This document shows, in pieces, positions 36,610 through 47,128 of a stretch of DNA of 64,000 nt. The stretch is from contig JAFUQZ010000040.1 in NCBI GenBank assembly GCA_017472085.1, positions 1 to 64,000 on the forward strand, written 5' to 3'. Position 1 is the stretch's first letter. Each line of letters starts with the position of its first letter. This DNA comes from Akkermansia sp. Lineage in GTDB: Bacteria; Verrucomicrobiota; Verrucomicrobiia; Verrucomicrobiales; Akkermansiaceae. Made by a program: the position numbers and the translations under genes. The notes under the pieces are model-generated. The model was not told the origin of the DNA. It worked only from the letters and a program-made list of their open reading frames with translations, and made no database searches.

Positions 36610-36638
36610 TTGACTTTGCCTGAGATTTCTGCTATATA
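36610..36638 (+). promoter_or_regulatory. Predicted nuoA promoter
   Basis: TTGACT (36610-36615), 17 bases, TATATA (36633-36638), 13 bases ahead of the ATG. Confidence 0.65.
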
Positions 36639-36651
36639 ACCCGCAACAGCT

Positions 36652-37050
36652 ATGCTTCAGGAATATTTTTCAGCTCTCATCCAGTTAATCGCCGGCTTCG
36701 GTTTCGCCGGGCTCATTATCATTCTGAGCGTGATTTTCGGTCGCCGTGCCAAGATGGGGCAGGGTGCCGATGTGCCGTATGAATGCGGTAACGTGCCGGA
36801 TGGTGACGGCGCACCTGCGTTCTTCTCCGTCAAGTTCTATCTGGTGGCCATTCTCTTCCTGGTGTTTGACCTGGAGGTGGTGTTCCTGTATCCCTGGGCG
36901 CTGGGCTTCAAGGATTTCGTGCTGAACAACGGCGCGGCTTTCGGAGCCATGACGGTGTTTATCGCGGTGCTGATGATTGCCTATCTCTATGCCGTGGGCA
37001 AGGGCGTCGTGGTGTGGCACCGCAACCCCGCCCCCCGCAGCCGCGGTTGA
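36652..37050 (+). CDS. nuoA: NADH-quinone oxidoreductase subunit A, stand-alone gene
   Basis: This 132-residue membrane subunit of complex I has three helices. The family signature VPYECGNVPDGDGAPAFFSVKFYLVAILFLVFDLEVVFLYPWA is complete, including the E-C-G of the quinone-site loop and the F-D-x-E-x-x-F-L-Y-P-W segment. In most genomes nuoA leads nuoABCDEFGHIJKLMN. Here nuoB does not follow; instead a strong terminator and metH do. The gene has its own promoter, so it forms a single-gene transcript. Either the nuo operon is split in this lineage or a rearrangement has cut it. Confidence 0.93.
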   Translation: MLQEYFSALIQLIAGFGFAGLIIILSVIFGRRAKMGQGADVPYECGNVPDGDGAPAFFSVKFYLVAILFLVFDLEVVFLYPWALGFKDFVLNNGAAFGAMTVFIAVLMIAYLYAVGKGVVVWHRNPAPRSRG

Positions 37051-37091
37051 CGCTGTTCCCATGGAACTTTTTTTATAGAATTTCAAATGAC

Positions 37092-37120
37092 AGCGCACCG
37101 CCCGGTGCGCTGTTTGTTTT
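37092..37120 (+). terminator. Intrinsic terminator after nuoA
   Basis: AGCGCACCG / CGGTGCGCT with a 2-base loop, then GTTTGTTTT. It lies 42 bases after the nuoA stop. Confidence 0.8.
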
Positions 37121-37141
37121 CCCCCTCATCCTCCATTCGTT

Positions 37142-40100
37142 ATGAAGACCACAGCTGCTGAACGCCGCGCCGCCTTGCACCGCATCCTCGGAGAACGCAT
37201 TTTTATCCTGGACGGCGGTATGGGCACCATGATTCAGAAACACAGGCTTGCCGAGACTGATTATCGCGGCACACGTTTTGCGGATGCCGCTCAATACCCG
37301 CAGGATTTGCAGAATAACAACGACGTGCTGTCGCTCACGCGGCCGGAGATTCTGCGCGGAATATATGATGCCTATTATGATGCCGGGTCGGATATGGTGA
37401 GCACTTGCACCTTCTCCTCCACTTCGCTGGGGCAGCATGAGTTCTTTCACCATGAACCGGCTTGCCGCCACGACCGGGATTATTACGAGCGAGTCTTACA
37501 GGATGCTCCGCTGTCCGCTCTGGTGCGGGAGATGAATCTTGCGGCCTGTCGTGTGGCTCGCGAGGCGGCAGAGGCTGCGGAGGCGCGTCTGGGGCGTCCC
37601 TGTCTGGTCGGTGGCTCCATTGGGCCGATGGCGGTGACCGCCTCACTTTCCCCGGAGGTGAATGACCCCGGCTTCCGTGCGGTGAACTTTGACCAGCTGC
37701 GCCGCGCCTACCGTGCACAGGTAGAGGCTCTTACCGACGGCGGGGTGGATGTGCTGATGCTGGAGACGATATTTGACACCCTCAATGCCAAGGCCTGCAT
37801 CTATGCCATTGAGGAGCTGCGCGAGGAACGGGAGCTGCCCCCGCTCATGATCAGCTTTACTGTGACCGATCGTGCGGGTCGCACGCTTTCCGGCCAGACG
37901 GTGGAGGCGTTCTGGAACTCCGTGCGCCATGCCGCGCCGTTGTCCATCGGAATGAACTGTGCGCTGGGGGCAGACCTCATGCTGCCTTTTGCCCGCGAAC
38001 TGTCCGCGCTGGCCGATTGCGCCGTGAGTATGTACCCGAATGCGGGGTTGCCCGACCCGCTCAGCCCCACGGGCTACGCCCACAGCGCGGCGCACATGGC
38101 CGGAATTCTGCGTGAGTATGCGGCAGAGGGGCTGCTCAACATGGTGGGCGGCTGCTGCGGTACTACGCCGGAATACATTGCCGCCATTCGTGAAGCCGTG
38201 GCGGGATATGCTCCGCGTCCGATACCGACCCACGTCCCCGATGGTTCGATGCGTCTGGCGGGGTTAGAAGCCATGAACCATCACCGCAGCGAGGGTATCC
38301 TCTTTGTCGGTGAGCGTTGCAACGTGGCGGGCTCGCCGAAGTTTGCGCGTCTCATCCGTGAGGGAAAGTATGAGGAAGCTGTTTCCATTGCCCGCCAGCA
38401 GGTGGAGAAAGGGGCTCGTGTGCTGGATTTCTGCTTCGACGATGGCATGATTGACGGCCCTGCGGCCATGACCCGTTTCCTGAATCTGGTGGCGGCAGAG
38501 CCGGATATCGCTCGCGTGCCGTTCATGGTGGATTCCTCCAAGTGGGAGATTATTGAAGCGGGCCTGCGTTGCCTGCAGGGCAAGGGTATCGTGAACTCCA
38601 TCTCTCTGAAGAACGGCGAGGAGGAATTCCTGCGTCAGGCTCGCATCATTCGCCGCTACGGTGCAGCCGTGGTGGTGATGGGCTTTGATGAAAAAGGTCA
38701 GGCCTGTGTCCGGCAAGACCGCATTGATATTGCCCACCGCGCCCACCGTCTGCTCACGGAGGTGGTCGGTTTCCCGGAGGAAGATATCATCTTCGACCCG
38801 AACGTGCTGACGGTAGGCACCGGCATTGCCGAACATGCCAACCATGCGCTGCATTTCTTTCAGGCTGCGGAGGAAATACACCGCAGCCACCCGTTGTGCC
38901 ACATTTCCGGCGGCATTTCCAACGTCTCATTCTCGTTCCGCGGCATCAATCCCGTGCGTGAGGCCATGCACTCCGCTTTCCTGCATCATGCGGCGCTGGG
39001 GGGGCTGGATTTGTGCATCGTGAATGCGGCGCTGATGGATGATTATGAGAAGTTGCCTGCGCACCGCCGCAAGCTGGTGGAGGATGTGCTGCTGAATGTC
39101 AGCGAGGAAGCCACGGAGTGCCTCATTTCCTATGCTCAGGAATTGGCCGCGGCAAAGGAGCGCGAGAAAGCGACGGCCTCTGCCGCCCCGAAGGCTGCCG
39201 CACCCGTTGCAGAGTGGCGCAGCCGCCCGGTGCAGGAGCGCCTGGCTCACGCGCTCGTCAATGGTATCACGGATTTCATTGAGCCCGACACACGCGAGGC
39301 GCTGGAGCGCTGCGGCACACCGCTGGCCGTGATAGAAGGGCCGCTCATGGAGGGCATGAAACAGGTTGGTGAACTGTTCGGCGCAGGTAAGATGTTCCTG
39401 CCGCAGGTGGTGAAGAGTGCCCGCGTGATGAAGCAGAGCGTGGCTATCCTGACGCCTCTGCTGAATGATGCTGCCGGTTCGGCCTCCTCTGCCGGTACGG
39501 TGGTGCTGGCAACTGTCAAGGGCGATGTTCATGACATCGGCAAGAACATCGTCAGCGTGGTGCTGTCCTGCAATGGCTTCCGGGTGGTCGACCTCGGGGT
39601 GATGGTTCCCTGTGAGGACATCCTGGCGGCTATCGAGCGCGAAAACGCGGATATTGTGGCGCTTTCCGGACTCATTACGCCCTCTCTGGATGAAATGGCG
39701 AAGGTGGCGGCGGCGCTGGAAGCCGCCGGGCATACGCTGCCGCTGATGGTGGGCGGTGCAACCACGAGCCCGCTGCATACCGCTCTCAAACTGGCTCCTC
39801 ATTACCCCTCCGGCGTGGTGGTGCAGACGGCGGATGCCTCTACCATTGTGCCTGTGGCCGCCTCTCTGCTGAGCGCGGAGCGGGAGCAGGTCATGGCCGG
39901 TATCAAGGACGAGCAGAAGCGCCGATGCGAGGAATTTGAGGAGAAAAATACCCCACTCATGCCGCTGGAGCAGGCGCGTGCCCGGGCGTTGAATATCGAC
40001 TGGGCGGCCCAGCCGCAACCTGTGCCGAGTCGCACCGGCGTGTTCACAGTCGGCGTGCCCGGCGGCTGTGTCTGTCACACTCCGCAGCCGGACTATGCTC

Positions 40101-40870
40101 TGAGCTGGCAGCAGCTGCTGGATGCGGCCGATTGGAGCATCCTGCTGCGCTTCTTTGAGCTCCAGAGTGTCTGGAATCCTGCCCGTGGGGCATTCCACAG
40201 CAATGCGCCCGCCGATAAGACGGCTCAGGCGGTGCAGCTCATGGACGATGCCCGCGCTCTCTTTGCCCGCGCACAATCGGAAGCCCGCCTGAAAGCCCGC
40301 GCCGCTGTCGGTATCTGGCCTGCTCACCGTGCGGGGGATGATATTGTGGTGGAGGGGGGGACGGTTCTGCGCACCATGCGCCAGCAGACCGTCAGTGATA
40401 AACCTCGCCTGGCGCTGGCCGACTTTGTTGCGCCGCAGGGGCAGGGGGGGTATGTCGGTGCTCTCCAGCTCTCTGTCACCGGGGGGGAGGAATGGGCTGC
40501 GGAGTTCGATGCGGCCAATGATACCTACAATTCACTGCTCTGCGCTGCCCTCTGCAACATGCTGGCAGAAGCTCTCGCAGAATGCACTCACGAGGTCATC
40601 AATCAAATTTGGCCGCCGATGGGCGGCGATGCTCGCACGTCTGTGCGACCCGCCTGCGGCTATCCCTCGCAGCCCGACCATTCAGAGAAAGAAATCATCT
40701 TCTCCCTGCTGGATGCCACCACCCGCACCGGTGCCACGCTCACGGATTCCTGTATGATGCAGCCCGCTTCCTCCGTCTGTGCACTCGTGTTCAATCACCC
40801 GCAGGCGCGCTATTTCGCCGTCGGCCCCATCGGGGATGACCAGCGCGTCGACTATGCCGCCAGAAGGTAA
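37142..40870 (+). CDS. metH: Cobalamin-dependent methionine synthase
   Basis: This 1242-residue four-module enzyme transfers a methyl group from 5-methyltetrahydrofolate to homocysteine. Module 1 (about 1-340) is the homocysteine domain, with [12 protein letters not shown] and the zinc site [10 protein letters not shown]. Module 2 (about 355-640) is the pterin domain, with [18 protein letters not shown]. Module 3 (about 690-900) is the cap and B12 domain, with the cobalt-ligand histidine in [11 protein letters not shown]. Module 4 (about 950-1242) is the AdoMet reactivation domain. Near its 3' end (about 40350-40490) are three runs of seven G. The 91-base gap in front is too short for a cobalamin riboswitch, and none was seen. 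Confidence 0.97.
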   Translation: MKTTAAERRAALHRILGERIFILDGGMGTMIQKHRLAETDYRGTRFADAAQYPQDLQNNNDVLSLTRPEILRGIYDAYYDAGSDMVSTCTFSSTSLGQHEFFHHEPACRHDRDYYERVLQDAPLSALVREMNLAACRVAREAAEAAEARLGRPCLVGGSIGPMAVTASLSPEVNDPGFRAVNFDQLRRAYRAQVEALTDGGVDVLMLETIFDTLNAKACIYAIEELREERELPPLMISFTVTDRAGRTLSGQTVEAFWNSVRHAAPLSIGMNCALGADLMLPFARELSALADCAVSMYPNAGLPDPLSPTGYAHSAAHMAGILREYAAEGLLNMVGGCCGTTPEYIAAIREAVAGYAPRPIPTHVPDGSMRLAGLEAMNHHRSEGILFVGERCNVAGSPKFARLIREGKYEEAVSIARQQVEKGARVLDFCFDDGMIDGPAAMTRFLNLVAAEPDIARVPFMVDSSKWEIIEAGLRCLQGKGIVNSISLKNGEEEFLRQARIIRRYGAAVVVMGFDEKGQACVRQDRIDIAHRAHRLLTEVVGFPEEDIIFDPNVLTVGTGIAEHANHALHFFQAAEEIHRSHPLCHISGGISNVSFSFRGINPVREAMHSAFLHHAALGGLDLCIVNAALMDDYEKLPAHRRKLVEDVLLNVSEEATECLISYAQELAAAKEREKATASAAPKAAAPVAEWRSRPVQERLAHALVNGITDFIEPDTREALERCGTPLAVIEGPLMEGMKQVGELFGAGKMFLPQVVKSARVMKQSVAILTPLLNDAAGSASSAGTVVLATVKGDVHDIGKNIVSVVLSCNGFRVVDLGVMVPCEDILAAIERENADIVALSGLITPSLDEMAKVAAALEAAGHTLPLMVGGATTSPLHTALKLAPHYPSGVVVQTADASTIVPVAASLLSAEREQVMAGIKDEQKRRCEEFEEKNTPLMPLEQARARALNIDWAAQPQPVPSRTGVFTVGVPGGCVCHTPQPDYALSWQQLLDAADWSILLRFFELQSVWNPARGAFHSNAPADKTAQAVQLMDDARALFARAQSEARLKARAAVGIWPAHRAGDDIVVEGGTVLRTMRQQTVSDKPRLALADFVAPQGQGGYVGALQLSVTGGEEWAAEFDAANDTYNSLLCAALCNMLAEALAECTHEVINQIWPPMGGDARTSVRPACGYPSQPDHSEKEIIFSLLDATTRTGATLTDSCMMQPASSVCALVFNHPQARYFAVGPIGDDQRVDYAARR

Positions 40871-40881
40871 ATGGTTTTTGC

Positions 40882-40910
40882 TTTACACTCATTGTTGGTT
40901 TTGGTAGTAT
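40882..40910 (+). promoter_or_regulatory. Predicted promoter of the res-mod pair
   Basis: TTTACA (40882-40887), 17 bases, TAGTAT (40905-40910), 38 bases ahead of the res ATG. Confidence 0.55.
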
Positions 40911-40948
40911 CTACCCCACACTTAGCGATTATAACTGAAGCGTGAAGT

Positions 40949-43804
40949 ATGTTTTATCGGCTGATTGAGCAGAAGCGGGACGAATGGTTCAGCTCCGATG
41001 GTTGTACTGTTCGGAACTTGTTGTCTTACATAGAGACAACGGGGAAGATGCGCGATGCTCAGGTGGAAGCCATCAAGACATACTTGTTTCTCAAAATAGC
41101 GTGTAGAAACAGACCTCTGTGGGAATTGTTCGCAGTTGGTTGTTTTAATTCTCTGGATATCGACGCAGTAAGCGGAACTCCCGCTGCTCATGCGGAGTTA
41201 CGAAGGAATCCGGCGGCTGCGGCTTTGCTGGAGTATGCATGTCTGCGTGACAAAAAAGGTAAGCAGCTTTCCCCTCAGTTGGAGAAGCATATCCTCTCGC
41301 ATACATCGTCAATTGATTGTGTCAGTGCTTTCCGGGATATTTTTTACGGTGTCAGTTATACTGATTATTTGTTCAGTCTGCCGATGGGCGCCGGCAAGAC
41401 CTACCTGATGGCGGCATTTATATATCTGGACTTGTATTTTGCGCAGCTTGAGCCGGATAACCCTGCGTTTGCTCACAATTTCATGGTGTTGGCGCCATCC
41501 GGCCTTAAGTCATCCATCGTGCCCAGTCTGCGTTCCATCCGCAACTTTGATCCGTCATGGATAATACCGGAACCCACCGCATCGCAATTGAAGCGACTGA
41601 TTCATTTTGAGGTGTTGGATGAGCAGCGATCTGCAAGCAAGAGTAACCGCGTGAAGAATCCGAATGCTCAAAAGCTGGCAAACCTGCAGCCCTTTGATGA
41701 CATGATGGGGCTAGTGGCTATCACCAATGCGGAAAAAGTCATTTTGGATAGGGTGGATAATTCTGATGAGGACTTATTACTGTCTGCAGATGAACGCAAG
41801 AAAACTTATCTTGCCAACGAATTGCGCCATTTTATCGGTAAAATACCGCATCTTGCCATTATCATTGATGAGGTGCACCATGCGGCCGATGGTGAGATAA
41901 AGCTTCGCAAGGTGGTGAATCAGTGGTCGGCAACGGGGCATTGTACAGGTGTTCTCGGGTTTTCCGGCACACCCTATCTGGAGAAAGCGGAAAACGTGTT
42001 GCTGGGAGACAGTTTCTCTATCCGAAATACGGATTTATCCAATGTCGTCTACCATTATCCTCTGGCTCAGGGGATAGGCAATTTCCTGAAGATTCCGGTG
42101 GTGAAGCATGTGGAGGAGTCCTCTGAGGATGTGATTCGCCGTGGTGTGCGTGAGTTTTGCTCGGAATACAGTGATACCGTGTACCACGATGGTACCTGCG
42201 CCAAGCTTGCCATTTATTGCGGACTAATTGAGAATCTGGAGGAAACGGTGTATCCCATCGTGGCGGAAATTTTGGCGGAGCAGGGGATGAACCCGACGGA
42301 AACCGTTCTGAAATATCATGGCGGGAATAAGGTTTACCCGCAGCCGGAGAACTCCGAGTACGAGTTTGCTTCACTTGACACCCCTTTGTCGAAAATTCGC
42401 GTAGTGCTGTTGGTGCAGATAGGCAAGGAGGGCTGGGACTGCCACAGTCTGACTTCTGTTATTCTGCCGCATGAGAAATCCTGCCCCCGTAACATGGTGT
42501 TGCAGACCTGTTGTCGTTGCCTGCGCCAGGTGCAGCGTCATGCTCAGGAGACGGCACTCATCTGGCTGAATGAGTCTAATGCTTCTATCCTTAACAAACA
42601 ACTTATGCAGCGTCAGAATATCAGCCTGCGTGAGTTCTGTGCCGGCCCGGCTTCTAAAACCCGTCTACTCAATCGGTATTCCCGGATGAATGTTCAGAAG
42701 GTACCGCCTATTGACTTCTACCAGCTGAAAGTGCGTTACGAAACTCTGGTGCTTGAGAATGCGCCCGATACTGCAGCCCGATTGAGGCAGCTTCAGCAGG
42801 TGTCTGCTGCTGAAACTAAACTTGTTCATACTCAGGATTTGGAAGGACGGGAACTCTCCTTGTATGAGGCAGAGGTGATGTCCGATTCGCAAGCGCCCAT
42901 TACTTTTAACGCCTGGCTGCATGATATTGCCAAAGGCTCGTTTGCATCGCTCAGCGTGGCGCAACTCAAAGAGCATGAAGATACACTCAGAAAGCTTTAT
43001 GCAAAAATCAGTGCCGGAAATGAGGTCGGTTATGATGTGCTGCGCCCGGAGTTTGACCACACACGCATTAAATCTCTCATACGTCAGGCTTTTGTTCCGA
43101 AGCGTGATTTTGTGTCTTGTGAGGATATTATTTCCACCTCCGCCTCCCTCCTGCAGATTAACAGACTGACCTCGCCCGTTGCTGCTGCGGAGTCCGCTAT
43201 CTATCATCCTGAGCCGGAGGAAGTGGAGAAAATCATGCAGGCAGATGCTGCACCTCAGCAGGTGGCTCTGACGTCTGAGATGCAGGCTCTCATGGAGCAA
43301 CTGAAAGCTCTCGGTGGCGCTGTTTCCTTTGCGTCTCAACAGCATGAGGAGCGGCATCGCACCTATCACTACCTCCCCTATCATTTTGACAGCCGCATGG
43401 AAGTGGAGTTCTTTACGCGCTTGCTTGCCCTTCAAAGCCTGAAAGATAAAAATCTGGAGTTCTATTTCAATGGTGATGATACCCTTACGGAATTCAAGAT
43501 AGAATGCTATCACCGTTCCGGTCAATCTTGGCAGTACATTGGGCGCTATGTACCGGATTTTCTGCTTCTTTCCCGCGCTCCCGATGGAGGGGTGCACAAG
43601 GTCATCATCATTGAGACTAAGGGCGAGGGTTTCGCTGCCAAGCATGAAAAACGACGCTCGTTTATGGAAAATGAGTTTATTCGTAAGAACAACGAGCGTT
43701 TTGGCTATGCCCGCTTCGATTACCTTTATCTGGAGGATACCATGCCGATGGATTCCTTACTGGCTAAGACTCACAAAGCTGTTATTTCTTTCTTTAACGA
43801 TTAA
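40949..43804 (+). CDS. res: Type III restriction enzyme, Res subunit (SF2 helicase plus nuclease)
   Basis: This 951-residue protein is a DNA-dependent ATPase/helicase with Walker [16 protein letters not shown] (P-loop about 146-151), a DEVH box ([12 protein letters not shown], 307-310), a motif III-like [12 protein letters not shown], and motif VI-like [13 protein letters not shown]. The C terminus has a PD-(D/E)XK nuclease core: YVPDFLL (P869, D870) and IIETKG (E889, K891). This is the type III Res architecture. The order is unusual because res precedes mod; in most type III systems mod is first. The two genes are 11 bases apart and share a promoter. Base composition is poorer in GC than metH upstream. 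Confidence 0.88.
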   Translation: MFYRLIEQKRDEWFSSDGCTVRNLLSYIETTGKMRDAQVEAIKTYLFLKIACRNRPLWELFAVGCFNSLDIDAVSGTPAAHAELRRNPAAAALLEYACLRDKKGKQLSPQLEKHILSHTSSIDCVSAFRDIFYGVSYTDYLFSLPMGAGKTYLMAAFIYLDLYFAQLEPDNPAFAHNFMVLAPSGLKSSIVPSLRSIRNFDPSWIIPEPTASQLKRLIHFEVLDEQRSASKSNRVKNPNAQKLANLQPFDDMMGLVAITNAEKVILDRVDNSDEDLLLSADERKKTYLANELRHFIGKIPHLAIIIDEVHHAADGEIKLRKVVNQWSATGHCTGVLGFSGTPYLEKAENVLLGDSFSIRNTDLSNVVYHYPLAQGIGNFLKIPVVKHVEESSEDVIRRGVREFCSEYSDTVYHDGTCAKLAIYCGLIENLEETVYPIVAEILAEQGMNPTETVLKYHGGNKVYPQPENSEYEFASLDTPLSKIRVVLLVQIGKEGWDCHSLTSVILPHEKSCPRNMVLQTCCRCLRQVQRHAQETALIWLNESNASILNKQLMQRQNISLREFCAGPASKTRLLNRYSRMNVQKVPPIDFYQLKVRYETLVLENAPDTAARLRQLQQVSAAETKLVHTQDLEGRELSLYEAEVMSDSQAPITFNAWLHDIAKGSFASLSVAQLKEHEDTLRKLYAKISAGNEVGYDVLRPEFDHTRIKSLIRQAFVPKRDFVSCEDIISTSASLLQINRLTSPVAAAESAIYHPEPEEVEKIMQADAAPQQVALTSEMQALMEQLKALGGAVSFASQQHEERHRTYHYLPYHFDSRMEVEFFTRLLALQSLKDKNLEFYFNGDDTLTEFKIECYHRSGQSWQYIGRYVPDFLLLSRAPDGGVHKVIIIETKGEGFAAKHEKRRSFMENEFIRKNNERFGYARFDYLYLEDTMPMDSLLAKTHKAVISFFND

Positions 43805-43815
43805 TTTTTCTACCT

Positions 43816-45858
43816 ATGGCTGTTCGTTACGTCCCTTATTTCCCCGATACGCTGCAAGGGCAGGCTTTGCTGGATAATTTTGTCCGTACTCGCAGAATCC
43901 TGCGTTACAGGGACAACGATGCCGTGGTGGAGCGCGTGCAGCGGGGGTTGCCTCTTTATGAAATGGAGCTGCAGGAGCGCGTGGGCGATAATCCCGATGG
44001 TAATCTGGTCATTCGCGGAGAGTGCGTTTCTGCTTGTGCTTACCTGAAGGATAAGGGAATCGAGGTGGATCTGGTTTATATCGACCCGCCTTTTGCCAGC
44101 GGTGCCGATTATGCCAAGAAGGTTTACATCCGCCGTAATCCTAAGGTGGCCGAGGCTATCTCTCAGGCTGAGGCGGAGCTCGATATGGATGAACTCAAAG
44201 CCTTCGAGGAAAAAATGTACGGCGATGTCTGGGACAAGGAACGCTACCTCAACTGGATGTACGAGAACCTCATGGCCATCAAATCCGTCATGAGCGAGAA
44301 TGCTTCCATCTATGTCCACCTGGATTGGCACATCGGTCATTATGTCAAAATCCTCATGGATGAAATATTCGGCGAGGAGAATTTCAGGAATGAGATTACA
44401 TGGCAAAGAACTGCTTCTCACAATGACAGCGTGGAAAATTATAGCCGAGTCAAGGATTCCATTTATTATTATTCAAAGTGTAGTGATTGCCTTTTTAATA
44501 TTCAGTATTTGCCATATTCTGATGATTATATTAGTGGAGAATGGAAGCTTTCACCGAGTGGGAGATATTATAAATGTGAAAACATGTTAGACCCACAGGG
44601 CAAGATGCAGATTTATAATTTCCACGGCACAAGTGCCAGATGGCGTACTACAGCAGATAAACTGGAGGCATATTGGAATGCTCCACAGACAGATGTGCCT
44701 GATAGCCATGGTAGGATAAAACTAGGAAAAAATGGGAAGCCCATTAAACGCTGTAGAATTGTTTTCATGGATGAAGTTCCCGGAGTTCCGCTTAGCGATA
44801 ATTGGAATGATATTGCGTATGTAGCGGGGCGAGCCGAGGAGCGGGTTGATTATGCAACACAAAAGCCTGAAGCCTTATTGAAGAGAATTATTTTATCTAG
44901 CAGCAATGAAGGAATGGTGGTAGCAGACTTTTTCGGAGGCAGTGGTGTGACTGCGTCAGTGGCGCAGAAGCTCGGGCGAAAGTTTATCCATGGAGACGTG
45001 GGCATCAACAGTGTCCAGACCGTGCGCCGCCGATTGGTGGAAAATGGATCATCGTTCGACATGCTGGAGGTAAAGGACGGAGTGTCGCTGTACCGCAATC
45101 CCGTGCAAACCATGGAAAAGCTTAAGAGCCTCATCCCCGGTCTGCGGAATGAGGATGCCTTGGACAAGTTCTGGGAGGGCGCTATCAGTGATTCTCAGTA
45201 TGGCATGGTGCCGGTGTATTTGCCCAATCTCATGGACGGGACAACGCGCCTGCTGGATTGCGTGTTGATGAACCGAATCATCCGCGAGGCCATGCCTGAT
45301 TTGCCGGAGGATACCCGTCGAGTCATTGTCTATTACATCGATATTATTGACCGGGCGGAGATAGAGGCTTTTATCCGCGAAAACAACGATTCTCTGGCAG
45401 AAATAGAGCTGCGAGACCTTAAATCGGTGCTGGATAATGTGGTGGTGGAAGATACAGCAGAATGGAGTCTGAGCGAATCAACCGACGGTATCCTCCCCTG
45501 CTGGAAAATCACTCTGGATTCCTTCTTCAGCGATCGGGTGCAGTCCAAAATTAACGAATTCAACCTTCGTGGCTACCAGCAAATGCTCAAAAAGGGTAAG
45601 GGTGAAGCATTCGCCCCCATTGTCATCAGCGAAAACGGACTCGAAACCATCGAATGGCTCAGCCTGGACTGCACAACCGCCGACAAATCTGCACCCTGGC
45701 ACAGTGATGTCGAAATCTTTATCGACCGCAGCGGTTACGTTATTTTGGACGGACGGAAAACAAAATCTTTCTGGGATGGCACTATTACCGCATCGACTCG
45801 CCCCCTGCGACTCAAAATTCGCAATATCTGCGGAGATGAAACAGTATGGATAATATAA
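43816..45858 (+). CDS. mod: Type III-like DNA methyltransferase, Mod subunit
   Basis: This 680-residue amino-methyltransferase has motif [20 protein letters not shown] (DPPF at residues 90-93) ahead of the AdoMet motif [20 protein letters not shown] (about 374-380). That order marks the beta class, and DPPF points to N6-adenine or N4-cytosine methylation. Between them (about residues 190-365, 44385-44910) lies the target-recognition region, which is visibly AT-rich compared with both ends of the gene. This suggests the specificity region was exchanged by recombination. It pairs with the Res protein upstream; as in type III systems, it should recognise the DNA site and modify it. No simple repeat that would cause phase switching was seen in the gene. 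Confidence 0.88.
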   Translation: MAVRYVPYFPDTLQGQALLDNFVRTRRILRYRDNDAVVERVQRGLPLYEMELQERVGDNPDGNLVIRGECVSACAYLKDKGIEVDLVYIDPPFASGADYAKKVYIRRNPKVAEAISQAEAELDMDELKAFEEKMYGDVWDKERYLNWMYENLMAIKSVMSENASIYVHLDWHIGHYVKILMDEIFGEENFRNEITWQRTASHNDSVENYSRVKDSIYYYSKCSDCLFNIQYLPYSDDYISGEWKLSPSGRYYKCENMLDPQGKMQIYNFHGTSARWRTTADKLEAYWNAPQTDVPDSHGRIKLGKNGKPIKRCRIVFMDEVPGVPLSDNWNDIAYVAGRAEERVDYATQKPEALLKRIILSSSNEGMVVADFFGGSGVTASVAQKLGRKFIHGDVGINSVQTVRRRLVENGSSFDMLEVKDGVSLYRNPVQTMEKLKSLIPGLRNEDALDKFWEGAISDSQYGMVPVYLPNLMDGTTRLLDCVLMNRIIREAMPDLPEDTRRVIVYYIDIIDRAEIEAFIRENNDSLAEIELRDLKSVLDNVVVEDTAEWSLSESTDGILPCWKITLDSFFSDRVQSKINEFNLRGYQQMLKKGKGEAFAPIVISENGLETIEWLSLDCTTADKSAPWHSDVEIFIDRSGYVILDGRKTKSFWDGTITASTRPLRLKIRNICGDETVWII

Positions 45859-45995
45859 GCACTAATGGGCGCTATGAGTTATCCGAATGCGTTTCTCTCG
45901 TTCTTCGTCGCCAATGAGCCTTTGACGAGCAAATGCGAGAGAGGAGGTGGGATTGTGTCAGAAATGCTGGTAAAAAAAGGCAAAAATAATGACAT

Positions 45996-46029
45996 GCCGT
46001 TAGCTTTCGTCGAATAAAAGGAAAACGGC
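45996..46029 (-). terminator. Possible terminator of the ROK-like gene
   Basis: GCCGTT / AACGGC arms (45996-46001, 46024-46029) lie about 20 bases beyond the minus-strand gene, followed on that strand by ATGTCATTATTTTTGCC. Arms are short. The 190-base gap between mod and this gene also contains an imperfect hairpin, CTCTCG...CGAGAG (about 45896-45941), possibly the mod terminator. Confidence 0.35.
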
Positions 46030-46049
46030 AAGGTCGTAGCTTCGATGTC

Positions 46050-46928
46050 TCACATCCGTGCGGCGGCGGAGCGGAGGGCCTGGGTCAACTGCTCTCCGTC
46101 GACGCTGCGGAAATGCAGGCGTGGCAGACGCTCCATGCCTTTGAGCTTGGCAGAGAGATTGTATCGGATGCGTGAGATGAGGCGCTCTGTCAGGTAATCG
46201 CAGTACAGCACCACGCGCTCCGGTGCCAGAACACAGGTGAGGGATTGTATCAGGCGGCAAATCATTTCTTCTGTCAGCGTGTGGTCGCTGTAGTCCATGG
46301 TTTCCCATCGGTCGGGCAGGGGAAGCATGTGCAGGTGATTGCAGGGCAGGAGTTCTGTCTCGTTGCGGTACGCAGCCGGAGGAATCATGCCTTGCCGGCA
46401 GAGCAGGGTCAGGGTGCGTGGGCGTTTGTCTGCCAGCGCTTCTGCGGTGTTGAGCTGCCGCACGGGAATGGCGCAGCGGCGTTGCAAATGCTCTGCCAGC
46501 TCCCGCGAGAACGGGCTCTCCGGCAGATGCAGGGTGATGCGCTGCGATTTGCGTCGCCAGCGATGCGTCAGTTCATCCAGCCAGTCATCCAGCATTTCTG
46601 TCTGCAAGTGTGTGAATCGTGCCGATTTTTCCGCCAACACCCATCCGTTCATGTCCAGCTGCTCCAGGATGCCGTGGTGGACTGTGCCCTCTTCTTCCGC
46701 CCGAAAGAGAAAGACGGTGCTGTGTGTGCCGTTGTAGCGGTAGCGGACTTCCGGCCTCCCGCCGCCGGAGGGAGCCATGCCGCATTCTTTCAGGATGCCT
46801 TCCCCCACCAGTTCTTGTACCAGCCTTCCTGTCATCACATGACTCACCCCCACCGCTGCCGACATTTCCCGCCGACCGGCTTCCCCTACCTCCTGCATGT
46901 AGCTCTTCAGTCGCTCTTTCGTGTTCAT
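46050..46928 (-). CDS. ROK/NagC-like transcriptional repressor with degenerate sensor domain
   Basis: This 292-residue protein has an N-terminal winged helix of the ROK type: RLKSYMQEVGEAGRREMSAA, VGVSHVMTGRLVQELVGEGILKE, then SGGGRPEVRYRYN. In NagC/XylR family regulators this is followed by an actin-like sugar-binding domain with glycine-rich loops. Here residues 75-292 show the general alternating layout but lack the D-x-G-x-T phosphate loop and the zinc-binding Cys/His cluster. Ligand sensing may therefore differ or be lost. The frame opens at 47123, overlapping the pyrG promoter; ATG 46928 is chosen. A palindrome on its own promoter suggests self-regulation. It is divergent from pyrG. Confidence 0.72.
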   Translation of the reverse strand: MNTKERLKSYMQEVGEAGRREMSAAVGVSHVMTGRLVQELVGEGILKECGMAPSGGGRPEVRYRYNGTHSTVFLFRAEEEGTVHHGILEQLDMNGWVLAEKSARFTHLQTEMLDDWLDELTHRWRRKSQRITLHLPESPFSRELAEHLQRRCAIPVRQLNTAEALADKRPRTLTLLCRQGMIPPAAYRNETELLPCNHLHMLPLPDRWETMDYSDHTLTEEMICRLIQSLTCVLAPERVVLYCDYLTERLISRIRYNLSAKLKGMERLPRLHFRSVDGEQLTQALRSAAARM

Positions 46929-46947
46929 GTGATACCGAACTTGTGAA

Positions 46948-46963
46948 ACTTTGTTACAAAAGT
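46948..46963. promoter_or_regulatory. Probable operator of the ROK-like repressor
   Basis: ACTTTGTTACAAAAGT, a 16-bp near-palindrome with six of eight bases paired per half. It overlaps the -10 box of the repressor gene, the classical place for an autorepressor site. Confidence 0.5.
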
Positions 46964-46989
46964 ATAGAGCAAATTCTTTTGTCCGGCAA
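46961..46989 (-). promoter_or_regulatory. Predicted promoter of the ROK-like gene
   Basis: Minus-strand TTGCCG (46984-46989), 17 bases, TATACT (46961-46966). Two copies of CTTTTGT flank the -35. Confidence 0.65.
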
Positions 46990-47068
46990 GTCTTTTGTAA
47001 GGATATAACAGATAATTGTTTGTGATGTTCTGTCGGGATGAGGGCCGGAAAGGGCGGGAATCTAAGGC

Positions 47069-47097
47069 TCGACACTTGAGGAAGAATCTGGTAGTCT
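47069..47097 (+). promoter_or_regulatory. Predicted pyrG promoter
   Basis: TCGACA (47069-47074), 17 bases, TAGTCT (47092-47097), 31 bases ahead of the ATG. Confidence 0.45.
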
Positions 47098-47128
47098 GGC
47101 AGCAACAGAACAACAACGTACACTCACC

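Noticed and set aside
37051-37141. Possible cobalamin riboswitch ahead of metH
   Set aside because: The gap is only 91 bases and is mostly the nuoA terminator; no B12-box is visible.
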